Origin: Obelidium mucronatum
Taxonomy: Eukaryota > Chytridiomycota > Chytridiomycetes > Chytridiales > Chytriomycetaceae
NCBI GenBank assembly: GCA_025765595.1
Contig: JAIVFH010000130.1
Location: 1 to 64,000 of the forward strand
Reading direction: 5' to 3'
Length of the DNA stretch: 64,000 nt
The position numbers and the translations under genes were made by a program. Positions 1 through 9,722 of the stretch are shown in pieces. The notes under the pieces were generated by a model. It did no database searches. It had not been told where the DNA came from and saw nothing but the letters and a program-made list of their open reading frames with translations. The first letter of the stretch is position 1; each line of letters opens with the position of its first letter.

Positions 1-632
1 TTTGCAAGTTCTCCATTGATTAATTCACCTGTGACTGGGCCATCTCTGCAAGAAAAGCCATCTTCCATCGCATCCAAACAGCGTCGCCAAGTCCCCACGT
101 CTGTTGCTGAAGTTGTTGCCAAAGCCAAAGGACGCACCGGCACCCAAGACAAGTTCATTAGTCAAGTGAAAGAAGTTGGTATCCGCTTTTCTTACCTGAC
201 GCAGGATCGAGAGCCTCCAATGACCAAAACTCTTGCTGCTGCAACCTTGTCAAAGGAATTCCCCAACTTTGGAAATACTGTGGAAATTTTTCGGGCTTAT
301 GTTGGAGTCTACTTTGCTGATTTGGAATTCCAAAGAGTAAGTTTTTATTTTAGTATCACTTCAAGCAATTTCTTTTAATAATCCTTTATTTATTATACTA
401 GCTCTTTCCAAATACGTACACGAGCTACTTTGACAAAGAAGATTGCATCTTCTCTTACAGCGATGTTGGGAAGCACATGTCAAAGTTCAATGCAAGATTG
501 GTCCCTAGGCATCAAATCTATAGTTGGAGTACTACAGGTTTTCAAGATGTTGAAAAGTACTTTCAAGGGTGCCAGGAGGGAGTGTTGGCAAATTCTTGGA
601 AGAGGCAACCTGTTCAGAAGAAAACCCAGTGA
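1..632 (+). CDS. 3' part of an unrecognised two-exon protein (5' end outside window)
   Basis: An open frame runs from the first base and has no ATG near its start, so the gene begins upstream of the window. Exon 1 ends at 336 before GTAAGT. A second exon (402-632) follows an acceptor ending TACTAG, and joining the two keeps the frame open to TGA at 630-632. The visible 184 residues contain a basic stretch (residues about 15-45) and no motif I recognise. The intron is 65 nt, like the host genes further right. The 3' flank is T-rich and then passes into repeat DNA. It could be a host gene or part of a transposon-encoded protein; I cannot tell which. Confidence 0.5.
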
Positions 633-819
633 TATTTTGAGTGTTGTTTTTCTTTGATACTTCTTTAATTTTTCTTGCTTTTTTGGATTTATCTGGGTTT
701 TTTTTGAATTTTTCTTGGATTTTTGGATTTTTCTTTGATTTTTGCATAGTTGTATAAAAAATTGTGTAAAATTTTATTTACCCTTTAAATGCATTTATTT
801 TAGATGTTTTACATTCAAT

Positions 820-1105
820 AGTGCTAATAGGGCCCCAATAGGAGTCCTACTAGGAGTTGTATTAAAGCCATTTGGTTTCCAATTGGCAGAGCAAAATGCT
901 ATTAGGAGTGCTACTAGGAGCAGACAAATGCTACTAGGAGCAGTCCTATTTGCTCATTTGCAATTAGGAGAGCTACTAGGGCCCCTAATCGGCCCTGATT
1001 AGGCTCCGAATCGGACTAAATCCTAATCGGATCCGATTAGGAGCCCTATTCGGACCCCGAATCGGGCCCTAATCGGACCCCGAATCGCGCGTGCCGCTCG
1101 GACCC
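820..1105. repeat. Degenerate CTAATCGG / CCGAATCGG minisatellite
   Basis: A tract of short degenerate units. The left part is built on AATAGGAGTCCTACTAGGAG-like words. The right part repeats CCTAATCGG and CCCGAATCGG in alternating form, and base composition rises from AT-rich to GC-rich across it. Many units are near-palindromic (CCGATTCGG type). No gene is visible. The right edge abuts the dispersed repeat copy that begins near 1112. Confidence 0.6.
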
Positions 1106-1111
1106 CGCGCT

Positions 1112-1740
1112 GAGTTTGAGGGGGTTGAAGGCCAATTCCTTGTAGTTCTATTTATAGAAAAGATGATCCTACCTTGTTAAAATGGTTTGAGGGTTAAGAA
1201 GGGGGTTTTTAATAGTTCTATTTTTAGAAAATGGACTCCCAGGTAATTAAAGGAAAATTGACTTGGAAACTGAAGTAACTCCAGACAACACAACTGTCTC
1301 AAGAAGGGTTTTTTGACCTGAGTAATCATATTTTACTGATTTAATTTTCCGGCTGCTGCCATGTCATGCTTGTCCACCTGAAAACCAGAATGAGCGTCTG
1401 TCTAATTGATTTCATCAACTAACACAAATAATGGAAGCTCTAAAAGAAGGGAAAATAAGAATTGAGTCAAAGCCTGATTAATGCCTAGTAAGCAGTACAG
1501 ATTGCAGGCAGACTCATGATGAGAATCAGTCTCCTTTTGACATCTTCTGGTTAAATTTGGAAACAAAGACGACAGTCTCTTTTAATTTTCTGGCAATCAA
1601 AATAGAAATTCTGACTTATCGCAAACACCCCTAGAAAGAAAATTTGTGCTTACAAGTTTTGTAATCCCATTAAGTCCTAATTTCTCTGGAGTTGCAATCT
1701 GCACTGCGAAGAAGCAAAGTGACTGAGCGTATGTCTCTAG
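1112..1740 (-). repeat. Dispersed ~640 bp repeat, copy A
   Basis: The reverse complement begins CTAGAGACATACGCTCAGTC and aligns through most of its length with copy B (3889-5143), apart from the MITE that splits B. The 3' terminus seen in the other copies (ending AACCTGCA) is missing; similarity stops near CTCAAACTC, where the GC-rich minisatellite begins. The copy is uninterrupted where copy B carries its MITE, so it serves as the empty-site reference for that insertion. Its 5' end overlaps the last 48 codons of the minus-strand ORF ending at 1597. Confidence 0.8.
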
Positions 1741-2499
1741 TTTGTATACATACAGGTAGTCTTTTGGAAAGATTACATGTGCGCCGCCCATGATGGATGT
1801 TGTGTCCTTGGTTGTTGAGACTGTGATCACAGCGTGCGGGTATCCAGAAGGAATGACAGAGAGATTGCCAGGCCTCTTTACAAAGCAGATTCTTGCTGTG
1901 TATGTGCAGGAAGGGCCCACCTCCAAAGCCATGGCTTGAGCAAAAGAGAGGGGATTAAGGGTAGGGATGATGGCTGTAGGGTCGCTGGGGACAAGCACCA
2001 CCCACAGCTTGAAGAGCTGCTGATTGGTGGGTAATTGAAGGAGGACGTTGATGGGTGTTCCAGTCCTGATGGAGGGGAGAGTGGCGGTAGTGATTGATGG
2101 GTTGACACAACATGATTGGAGCGGAAAACGCTGCATGCTGGATTGCTTCAATGGATCACAAAACCCAGAAATAAAGCTCCTTTTGTGTGGTTGATTGTTA
2201 TGGTAGCAGGCTGTGGGAATACTGGAGGATGGCAGGAATAGAATCTTGCCAAGATTGGCAAGCAGGAGGGATTCCAATCGCTTTAGATCCAGGTTGCAGT
2301 CTGGCAGGGTGTAAATGCGGCTGCAATCCAAGAGCACTTGCTCAATTTGATCCAGAGCGGCAAGGATCTCAGCAGGAGCAGCAGGACACGCTCTAATTGC
2401 AGAGATCGGGTTAATAGAAGAGGCTGATGCTGTTGTATGTTTGCTTGAGGTGGTGGCAGCGGTGGCGGCGGCTTGGCGTTGTCTTGTTGAGCGTCGCAT
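1597..2499 (-). CDS. Hypothetical 300-residue ORF ending inside a dispersed repeat
   Basis: A single uninterrupted frame from ATG at 2499 to a stop at 1597. The N-terminus is basic and Ser/Thr/Ala-rich (MRRSTRQRQAAATAATTSS). The middle is hydrophobic and proline-rich and I cannot assign it to a family. The last ~47 residues, starting TYAQSLCFFAVQ, lie in dispersed repeat copy A. A closely similar peptide is open in copy B (3894-4032), and its first ~15 residues recur near 23.1 kb. Either the gene uses repeat sequence as its terminal exon or the ORF is a chance read-through. Coding status is uncertain. Confidence 0.35.
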   Translation of the reverse strand: MRRSTRQRQAAATAATTSSKHTTASASSINPISAIRACPAAPAEILAALDQIEQVLLDCSRIYTLPDCNLDLKRLESLLLANLGKILFLPSSSIPTACYHNNQPHKRSFISGFCDPLKQSSMQRFPLQSCCVNPSITTATLPSIRTGTPINVLLQLPTNQQLFKLWVVLVPSDPTAIIPTLNPLSFAQAMALEVGPSCTYTARICFVKRPGNLSVIPSGYPHAVITVSTTKDTTSIMGGAHVIFPKDYLYVYKLETYAQSLCFFAVQIATPEKLGLNGITKLVSTNFLSRGVCDKSEFLF

Positions 2500-2829
2500 T
2501 CTTCAAGTCAAAGTGATGAGGGAGAACACAACAAACCAGAGAATACTTTATTACAGCTTTGTAGCCGCTGATATGCAAGGAATAATTTGATTCAATAAAT
2601 TACCTTGGTATCGTTGAGTTAACTTGATTATTTATTAATTTATCTATTAATGCAATGGACAAAACGCGTAACAAACAAAAATGCTTTAAAAAGTCAGCAC
2701 ACCAGATGCTGAAACGCCAGAAGCACATGCCTGAGCAGGGACTGAGCCGCGCTGATGTTTTAGGTTGGTGGGCCAATACTTTTATTTTTGCTGTGGTTGC
2801 TGTTAAACATTTTCAGCATCAAAACCTGC

Positions 2830-3886
2830 AGAGCTGCAAGTGCTGGATGACAGAAGCAAGGGACAGAAGTTTGTGTATGATCTAAACACAGACGGAGGAG
2901 AGGAGCTTGTTGCAGGGAGGTGAGGGGGTTTTTGGTTTTGTTGCGGTCAAGCATTGCTAAAAGGTTGAGATTGCTGTTAGAATCAAGCTGCCGCCCTATA
3001 TACTCAAGGTCACCATGCTGCCCATGCCGAAGGTCAAGACACGCGGCAACATGCGCGTCATCAACCTGTGCTCCTGGACTGGAGTTGCAGACGGCATCAA
3101 GGACCCACACTACCCGGCGGATGTAGTGTCTGTCAAGGTGAAAGAACATGCCGAAAAAGTAGCGAACGGGCTGGCTGTGTTTGGAAAGGAGAACATCAAG
3201 CCAGAGCTGCTGCCCCACTTTGAGGGTCTTCGGCCGCTGGTTGCTTACCTCACTGGCGTTGTGGAGTCTCTGGTACATTGGGAGGCGTTTGAGATGGTGG
3301 CCAACATTACAAAGGTATGTGTTTGTTATAGTTTAGCGCTCACCTTCTAATTGCGAAAACGAGACCAATAGGAAGTTGCAACAACATGTGATCCCCTTCA
3401 CATCCTCGTTTCTTGCGTGCTCAAACAGACAGCAAAAATTCAACATTCAGGATCAACTTCAGTATTGTGGTGGATGAGGAAGACGCGGAACCTGGTATGG
3501 CCAGCACTGTACCTACCGGATCGAAACGTGGTGATCCCAGCGGTGCATGGGGAGGCGATTGTTTCCATGTTCAAGCATGAAAAACATGGGACCAGGATGT
3601 GGCATTCAGGGGAGCGACGATTGTGGAGGCAGCGGAGTTGGCGGCGGAGGCAGATACTAGAAAGCGGAGAATCTCGCTGATTCTGGCAGATGGAATGGGA
3701 ACAGCGAGTTGGGCGGTGAAGCGCAACCAGGACAGGTTCGTGGGAAGCGCTGTGATGGAGAAGCGGGGAGTTACCTTCAACTTTAATCACGATGCCACAG
3801 ATCGCAATCGGAAGATACGGGAATCGGTTTTGCAAGCTTTAGCAATGTGCATTTATTTACTCTCCATTTATTTAATTATTTATTAA
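2830..3886 (+). pseudogene. Degraded multi-exon coding relic (unrecognised)
   Basis: Three coding-like stretches lie in order. 2828-2920 reads PAELQVLDDRSKG onward. 2971-3315 reads IAVRIKLPPYILKV and continues to MVANITK, just before a GTATGT donor. 3427-3886 reads INFSIVVDEEDAEPG and continues through ADTRKRRISLILADG. The last stretch contains an in-frame TGA at 3578-3580, after which the same frame stays open, so it looks like one exon with a nonsense change. The terminal part (about 3650-3886) is repeated with further damage at 7507-7735. I do not recognise the protein. Confidence 0.4.
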
Positions 3887-3888
3887 TA

Positions 3889-5143
3889 CTAGGGACATAC
3901 GCTCAGTCGCTTTGCTTCTTCGCAGTGCAGGTTGCAACTCCAGAGAAATTAGGACTTAGTGGAATGGCAACACTTGTAAGGAGAAAATATCTTTTTAGGG
4001 GTGTGTGCGATAAGTCAGAATTTCTATCTTGATTGCAAGAAAATTGCCAAAAGCAGACAGATTCCCATGATGAGTCTGCCTGCAATCTGCACTGCTTACT
4101 AGGCATTAATCTGGCCTTGAGTAACTTCTTATTTTGCCTTCTTTAGAGCTTCCATTGGAGGACGGCCAAAAATGGTTTAAATTGATGGTTTAGAAAAAAG
4201 ATAACCACCTGGTTTAGCAAAAGTTAACCAGAGTTAACTTCAGGGTTAAATTAACCACCGAAGTTAATTTTGATCGCGGTTTTAAGACTTAGAAAAATAA
4301 ATCATGCTGTTGAAAGGCAGCAACAATGAAGAAGACACCAAAGAAGGACCACAGGAAGCCTGACAACCAGTAGAGGGAAGAACTGGAGAGAACAAGAAAA
4401 ACTTGGCAGGATAGTTTATTAAATATTTCTAACCACATGTCCAGATAAGTTCTGTCAAACCTGCTGGTGCCCATGGACAGGATAGAGTTTGTGAATTGTT
4501 TGACAGTCGAGAATTCAATTCAGGTGACTTGGAGAATTCGGAGCAAAGGCTTGTTGTATCTGACGTGGCTGTGTATAAACGAGCAATAAACCTAATACTA
4601 TTGAATTTTTGCGGCCGGTCATAGTTCCTGTTTGGTGATTAACCACAGAAAATGACCTGTGTTTTTGGATGACACATTGTGGTCAACTTTTAGAAATTTG
4701 CAGTTTAGGGGAAAGGTTGACCATGTGGTTATTTTTTCTTAAACCATCAAATTAAACCATTTTTGGCCGTCCTCCATTGTGTTAGTTGATGAAATCAATT
4801 AGAGGAAAGCTTATTCTGGTTTTCAGGTGGACAAGCATGACATGACAGCAGCTAGAAAATTAAATAAGTAAAACATGATTACTCAGGTCAAAAAACCCTT
4901 CTTGAGACAGTTGTGTTGTCTGGAGTTACTTTGGTTTCCAAATCAATTTTTATTAAATTGCCAGGGAAGCAACAGCTTGAACATGTCCATTTTCTAAAAA
5001 TAGAATTATTAAAAACCCCCTTCTTAACCCTCAAACCATTTGAACAAAGTAGGAACATCTTTTCTATAAATAGAACTACAAGGAATTGGCCTCCAACCCC
5101 CTCAAACTCCCCCTTAACATGACAGGTTGACAAGCAACCTGCA
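3889..5143 (+). mobile_element. Dispersed ~640 bp repeat, copy B (split by a MITE)
   Basis: Runs from CTAGGGACATACGCTCAGTC to GACAAGCAACCTGCA; without the 619 bp MITE it is about 636 bp. The duplicate block at 7735-7745 reads straight through (TTATTTATAATAAACAG), so this copy was inserted. The flanks AATA|CTAGGG and CCTGCA|AATA suggest a 4 bp target duplication. The word TGCAGGTTGC occurs near the 5' end and, inverted, at the 3' end. There is no poly-A tail, no long inverted repeat and no transposase. It is non-autonomous and of unknown class. Confidence 0.65.
4157..4775. mobile_element. 619 bp MITE with ~50 bp terminal inverted repeats
   Basis: The left end begins GGAGGACGGCCAAAAATGG and the right end is its near-perfect reverse complement over about 50 bp, including a shared TTTAARTTGATGGTTTA block. 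ATT flanks both sides (4154-4156 and 4776-4778), consistent with a 3 bp target duplication. Copy A of the host repeat lacks the element at the same point (near 1420). The inside has no credible ORF and contains repeated GTTAAC-type words. The 3 bp duplication is compatible with PIF/Harbinger mobilisation; the family assignment is inference. Confidence 0.8.
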
Positions 5144-5204
5144 AATAAAGAGCTTTTTTCCTTATTTTATACATATTTTGTATTTTCTTCTTGAGTTTTA
5201 GTGA

Positions 5205-5765
5205 TGGTTGGGGGGTAGCGGCTTGTGAACCAGTGGCTTGCGGCTCGCGTCCCACATAGAGAGGTACAGAGCGGCCTGCCAGCAGGCCGTGGCACAGGTT
5301 GCAAGCGGCCCGCTAGCGGCTTGTCAGCAGGTCGCAAGTGGCCCGTGAGCAGCTCGTGACGCGACCGGTATCGCAACTGGAGAGGTCCGGCCCGCATCCC
5401 CAATTGACAAGATGTGAGTTGATGACAAGAATTTCTGACGTACACATGGATATGGCCACACGTCTGAAAGAGAACAAGCAGAGGAAACCAGTCTTTTCGG
5501 AGAAAGCGTAACAGTGCTTGCTCCAATGAGTTTAAACGGCCTGGAGTGTGAGTACTGTGTCAATAGCTCCTAGCAACACTGAGATCTTTATGGACTTCCT
5601 GTGTCCCCATAGCGAGCCGGACCTCACGAGCCGCTAACGGGCCGCTTAGCAGGCCGCTTGCGACCTGTGGGCGATCTGCGTGCGAGCCGCTAACCAGTGG
5701 AAAGCCAGCCGCGTCGCAGCTAGTTCACAGGCCGCAAGCCAGTTGACAGCCAGTGAAGAGCCAGT
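5205..5765. repeat. GC-rich inverted arms built of GCGGC/GCCGC words (block X1)
   Basis: The left arm (5205-5400) is a run of degenerate 10-12 bp units such as GCGGCTTGTGA and GCGGCCCGTGAG. The right arm (about 5607-5765) carries the same words in inverse orientation (GAGCCGCTAACGGGCCGC), so the strands could fold back. The same pair occurs at 7805-8000 and 9268-9415. The ~190 bp between the arms is not GC-rich. No protein is plausible here; the open frames across it are by-products of repeat periodicity. Confidence 0.55.
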
Positions 5766-6145
5766 TGAAAGCTAGTCCTTACTTTATTTCAAAAAGGTAA
5801 GAACAATGAGCAGAAAAGTTTTAAAGCCATAATATATGTATTTAAAGTAATAAACAAAATCCAAAGTACCAACAATAAACAAAACAAAAAAAGGATGCGT
5901 GAAGTCGAAAATAACAAAATATTGAAGAAACAATAAATAAAAAATACCCCAATCAGCGCTTTGCCTTCTTGCTTGTGCTTCCTTCCTGAAGCAGCTCGCT
6001 TTCTTGACATGTTGGTTGTTTGCAAAGGCCCAAACCACTGTGTACGTCTCTGGCTTGCGCTGATGGCGGCTTTGCCCAGCCTTGTAGAAGTGCAGGTGGT
6101 GGAACACTTAGTGGGATTTGCTTTGCAACGCGTCCATCTGTAATT

Positions 6146-7505
6146 CAAAAAATAAAAATGGAAGACTACAATAGAAAACAAAAGAAAATTTAGACTAGAG
6201 CTCACCATTGTTTGCAAGTTTGTCTGTGTTGAATTAATATTCCAGCAAATTGGAGCGGCACCAGGTCTTACTGGGACAACAGCACAAAAAGCAGAGAGAA
6301 AGAGAAAGCCCTTTCATCATCTGCTTTTTATCTGCAATTCAAGCATTGTCTTTTTATGTAACTGATGCATTGATGTATTTAGGAGAAAGAGTGTGTGTGT
6401 GGCATAGCGGCAGTTCCGCAGCATGGCAATGGTGCAGACAGAACAGCAGACAAGAAGCCAGAGAGAAAGAGAAAGCCCTTTCATCATCTGATTTTCATCA
6501 TTTTGAGCATCTGTTTTAATAGAGGTGGCAGAAGTGAATGGCTGGCAATGCGGCAAACCAACTACTGGTACAAAATACATCAATTTAACACCAGATTCGA
6601 TACAGAGAGAGTTGAATAAAAATAAGGAAAATACAAATATGCGTGTTTTCAGTGGCAGGCAGGTAGGACATTGTGTGGATACCCCAAGGCTGAAAACACC
6701 AAGACCAGAGCAGACCCACAACAGAGAGAATGAGAAAGCCCATTCATCATCTGGTTGATTGTGGAATGGGAGAATGAGAAAGCCCATTCATCACCACAGA
6801 CTGCTCAGAGTGGTTTTGTATTTTTTGTTGAATTTTTTTTTGACAGGAGCGGTGGGAAAAGAAAAACAAACAACACTCTCATCCAGCAGGCAACACCTTC
6901 ATCAAGAAAGATCTTTGCAGCTTGTAATTTTAAAAGGCAGTTCTAGTTTATATGTTTAGTTTGGTCTTCTGTGATTTTATGAATTGGTTTTTACAATTCC
7001 AGTCAGGGAATATGAAAAGACAGTGGTTTCCTAAGCGTTCAAGTTGTAAAAACAATGTTTACTACCTTTCCAATTGATTGTGTAGACAGTTTTAATTTTC
7101 CTCTTTTCCTTTGTTTTTTTCTTTTCTTTCCTTACAAAATCCTGCACCAATCTTCTGCAACTCGTTGGCCAGCCCAACTGCAGCTCTTGCTAAATCTATG
7201 AAGGTCATGTTGGTTGTTTGTTTTTATTTTCTTGTTTGTTGCAGTCCAGAATGCGTGTCTTCTTTCTAATTCAGTTTTAATAGGTTTGCGTTCAGCCTGG
7301 TGGGGCAAAGCAGCCAGTCACAGTCAACACGACGCTGTAGGTCCAATGTATTGGCAAGAAAAAATCGCTTAATTGTGTCAGAGGGTTTTCCTTTATTGCA
7401 TGCGCTTCTGTACTTGGTGATATCACTTTCTCTTTGATCCCACTTTTGCCTGCTTCATCCTTTCCATCTTCTTGTTTCCTTGTTTTACTTTCAGCCTTTT
7501 TGCAA
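6146..7505. repeat. Gene-free stretch with four dispersed 30 bp direct repeats
   Basis: The word GAGAAAGCCCTTTCATCATC (second form with CCCATTCATCATC) occurs near 6302, 6470, 6733 and 6777, each preceded by an AGAGA run. Spacing is irregular (about 170, 260 and 45 bp). The rest is AT-rich and holds short open frames without codon structure. I see no gene, RNA or terminal repeats. Confidence 0.5.
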
Positions 7506-8233
7506 CAGATACTAGAAAGCTGAGAATCCGGCTGATTCTGGCAGATGGAATGGGAACAGCGAGCGGGGCAGTGAAGAATAACCAGGAAAGTTTGCAGAAA
7601 GCGCTGTGGTGGAGACGCGGGGGGTTACCTTCAACATCAATTGCAATGCCACAGATTGCAATCGGAAGATACGGGAATCAGTTTTGCAAGCTTTGGGTTG
7701 AGCAATGTGCATTTATTTACTATCCATTTATTTAATTATTTATAATAAACAGCTATTTTCCTTATTTTATACATTTTTTGTGACTTATTCTTGAGTTTTA
7801 GTGATGGTTGGGGGGTAGCGGCCTGTGAGCCAGTGGCTTGTGGCTCGTTCCCACATAAAAAGGTACAGAGCGGCCTGCTCACAGGCCGTGGCACAGGTCG
7901 CAAGCGGCTCGTTTGCGGCTCGTCAACAGGTCGCAAGCGGCCCGTGAGCGGCTCGTGACACGACCGGTATCGCGACTCGCGAGGTCCAGCTCGCTTCCCC
8001 AATTGGACTTCCTGCAGAACAAATTGGTGAATTACAAATCTTCACTTGGAAATGCACCCCCTTGACAAAAATGTCAAAAGGGGATGAAAAATGTCTTTAT
8101 TAGAGAGGTTTCGCAGTCGACAAACTTCATTTTTCATTTTTCATTTTTCGTGTTAGTGGTGGCCACAAAGAAAAATGCCCAACAAAATTTGCACTAAAAA
8201 AAATCACAAAGAAAAAAAAATTGTGTTAGTGGG

Positions 8234-8404
8234 ATGAACAACACAGAGCCTGCCAACGCAACCATGACCTGCAAACGCCAGATTGAAGTCATATCTGATG
8301 ACGGCGCTCAGGAGGTACAAGTTACAAAGTCAAGGAAGGCTGCATTCCGCTTCAACGTCCGAATTGACAATGCTCTGTGGAAGGAGATTATCAACGTTGA
8401 GTGA
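8234..8404 (+). CDS. Small ORF, 56 residues, unknown
   Basis: ATG to TGA with balanced amino-acid composition; it starts MNNTEPANATMTCKRQ and ends NALWKEIINVE. It lies in the ~1.25 kb segment specific to block X2. The sequence around it is A/T-rich and has short inverted words (TTCATTTTTCATTTTTC and AAAAATG runs). It could be the first exon of a transposon protein or a chance frame; there is no homology I can name. Confidence 0.2.
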   Translation: MNNTEPANATMTCKRQIEVISDDGAQEVQVTKSRKAAFRFNVRIDNALWKEIINVE

Positions 8405-8700
8405 CTGTGAGCACTGTAGAAGAAACACTGATAGTAAGAGGATTTGTTTTTTGCTTGCGTTTTCTGTTGTTGTCAGGGTAGTAGTATTTATTCATTTTTG
8501 GCAAAAATGCCACCAAAAAATATTTGTGGCCATCGACAAAAATCTCACAAACATTTATTGTTTGCAAAACCTCCCTATTATATAAATCTACTTGGAAGTT
8601 CCCTAAAATCTTGATGATTGATGAACAGATGATGTGAAAGGAGCCAGATAGCAACGGCAACAGCACTGCTGACAGATTGTCCTCATGACTGCATCTTTTG

Positions 8701-9071
8701 TAGCTTCCATAATTGGGTGAAAATCACTTAGAGTCTGTTTTTAGGTGCACAAGCATGACAGGACAGCCATAAAATTGCATCCTTAAAACATAATCACTCC
8801 AGTAAAAAACCCTTCTTAAAGACAGTTGAATAATTATGTGTTGTCTGTTAGTGATTAAGCGTGACTACTATTGTTTCTAAGTCAGTTTTCCGCTAATTGT
8901 CAGGGAAGTAACATCTTGAACCTGACCATTTTCTAAAAATAGAACTATTAAGCAGCCCCTTGTTCATCCTCAAACCATTTAAACAAAGTAGGAACACACA
9001 CTTATAAATAGAATTGGCCTCCAACCCCCTCAATCTCCCCCTTAACATGACAGGTTGACAAGCAACCTGCA
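8701..9071 (+). repeat. Dispersed repeat, copy C (5' truncated)
   Basis: Begins near TAGCTTCCATAATTGGG, which corresponds to the middle of copies A and B, and ends with the family terminus GACAAGCAACCTGCA. It is more diverged than A and B, with several small indels. It lies inside the X2-specific insertion. Confidence 0.7.
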
Positions 9072-9722
9072 ACAAGGGAAAGGCTACTGATGGGGGGAAC
9101 TGAAGCATGCAAGTACTTCCCCACAGTCATCCAACCATGCAAAGACTTCATGTTCACACCAGAAACTTGGACAAAGGGAATCATCTGATCCATTCCAAAA
9201 ATAGAAGAGTCCTAAAAACAAGGCCAATTGCCCTGCTTGAAATAACGTATAAACCAATGGAAAGCAGTGTCCCCATAGCAAGCCGGACCTCACAAGGCGC
9301 TAACAGGCCGCTTAGCCTGTGGGCAAGCCGCGTGCTAGCCGCTAACCAGTGGAAAGACAGCCGTGCCGCAGTTGGTTCACAGGCCACAAGCCAGTTGACA
9401 GCCAGTTGACCGCTAGCCAGTTCTTTATTATAAAAAGGCTAGAAATACGGAGCATTAAAGTTTTAAAAACCATAACAAATGTATTTAAAGTAATAAAGGT
9501 AATCCAACAATAAATATAAATCCCCCAATCAGCACTTTGCCTTCTTGCTTGCACTTCCTTCCTGCAGCGGCTCCCGCCAATATGGCTTCTTGACATTTGA
9601 TCATTTGCAAAGGCCTGAACCACTGTGTGCTTCTCTGGCTTGCTTTACCCAGCCTTGTAGAAGTGCAGGTGGTGGAACGCTTGGATGAAGTTGCCGGAAT
9701 TGGCTTGCAACGCGACCAGTAG

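Larger units (their letters stand above)
3650..6140. repeat. Segmental duplication block X1 (partner 7507-9722)
   Basis: Three colinear segments, 3650-3886, 5150-5402 and 5595-6140, match 7507-7740, 7741-8015 and 9266-9722 in the same order and orientation. The first segment is the end of the coding relic, the second a GC-rich minisatellite arm, and the third a second GC-rich arm plus a gene-free tail. X1 carries a dispersed repeat between segments 1 and 2 that X2 lacks. X2 carries about 1.25 kb between segments 2 and 3 that X1 lacks. Each block therefore provides empty sites for insertions in the other. Confidence 0.75.
7507..9722. repeat. Segmental duplication block X2 (partner 3650-6140)
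   Basis: Matches X1 in three ordered segments (7507-7740, 7741-8015, 9266-9722). The coding-relic segment is frameshifted relative to X1. Between segments 2 and 3 lies about 1.25 kb absent from X1: in X1 the sequence GGACTTCCTG joins directly to TGTCCCCATAGC at about 5595. That extra DNA contains a 56-residue ORF and dispersed repeat copy C. Confidence 0.7.

Noticed and set aside
5784..6217. Minus-strand hydrophobic ORFs of 107 and 142 residues
   Set aside because: They arise from T-rich repeat DNA shared with 9480-9720, where the frames are not conserved.
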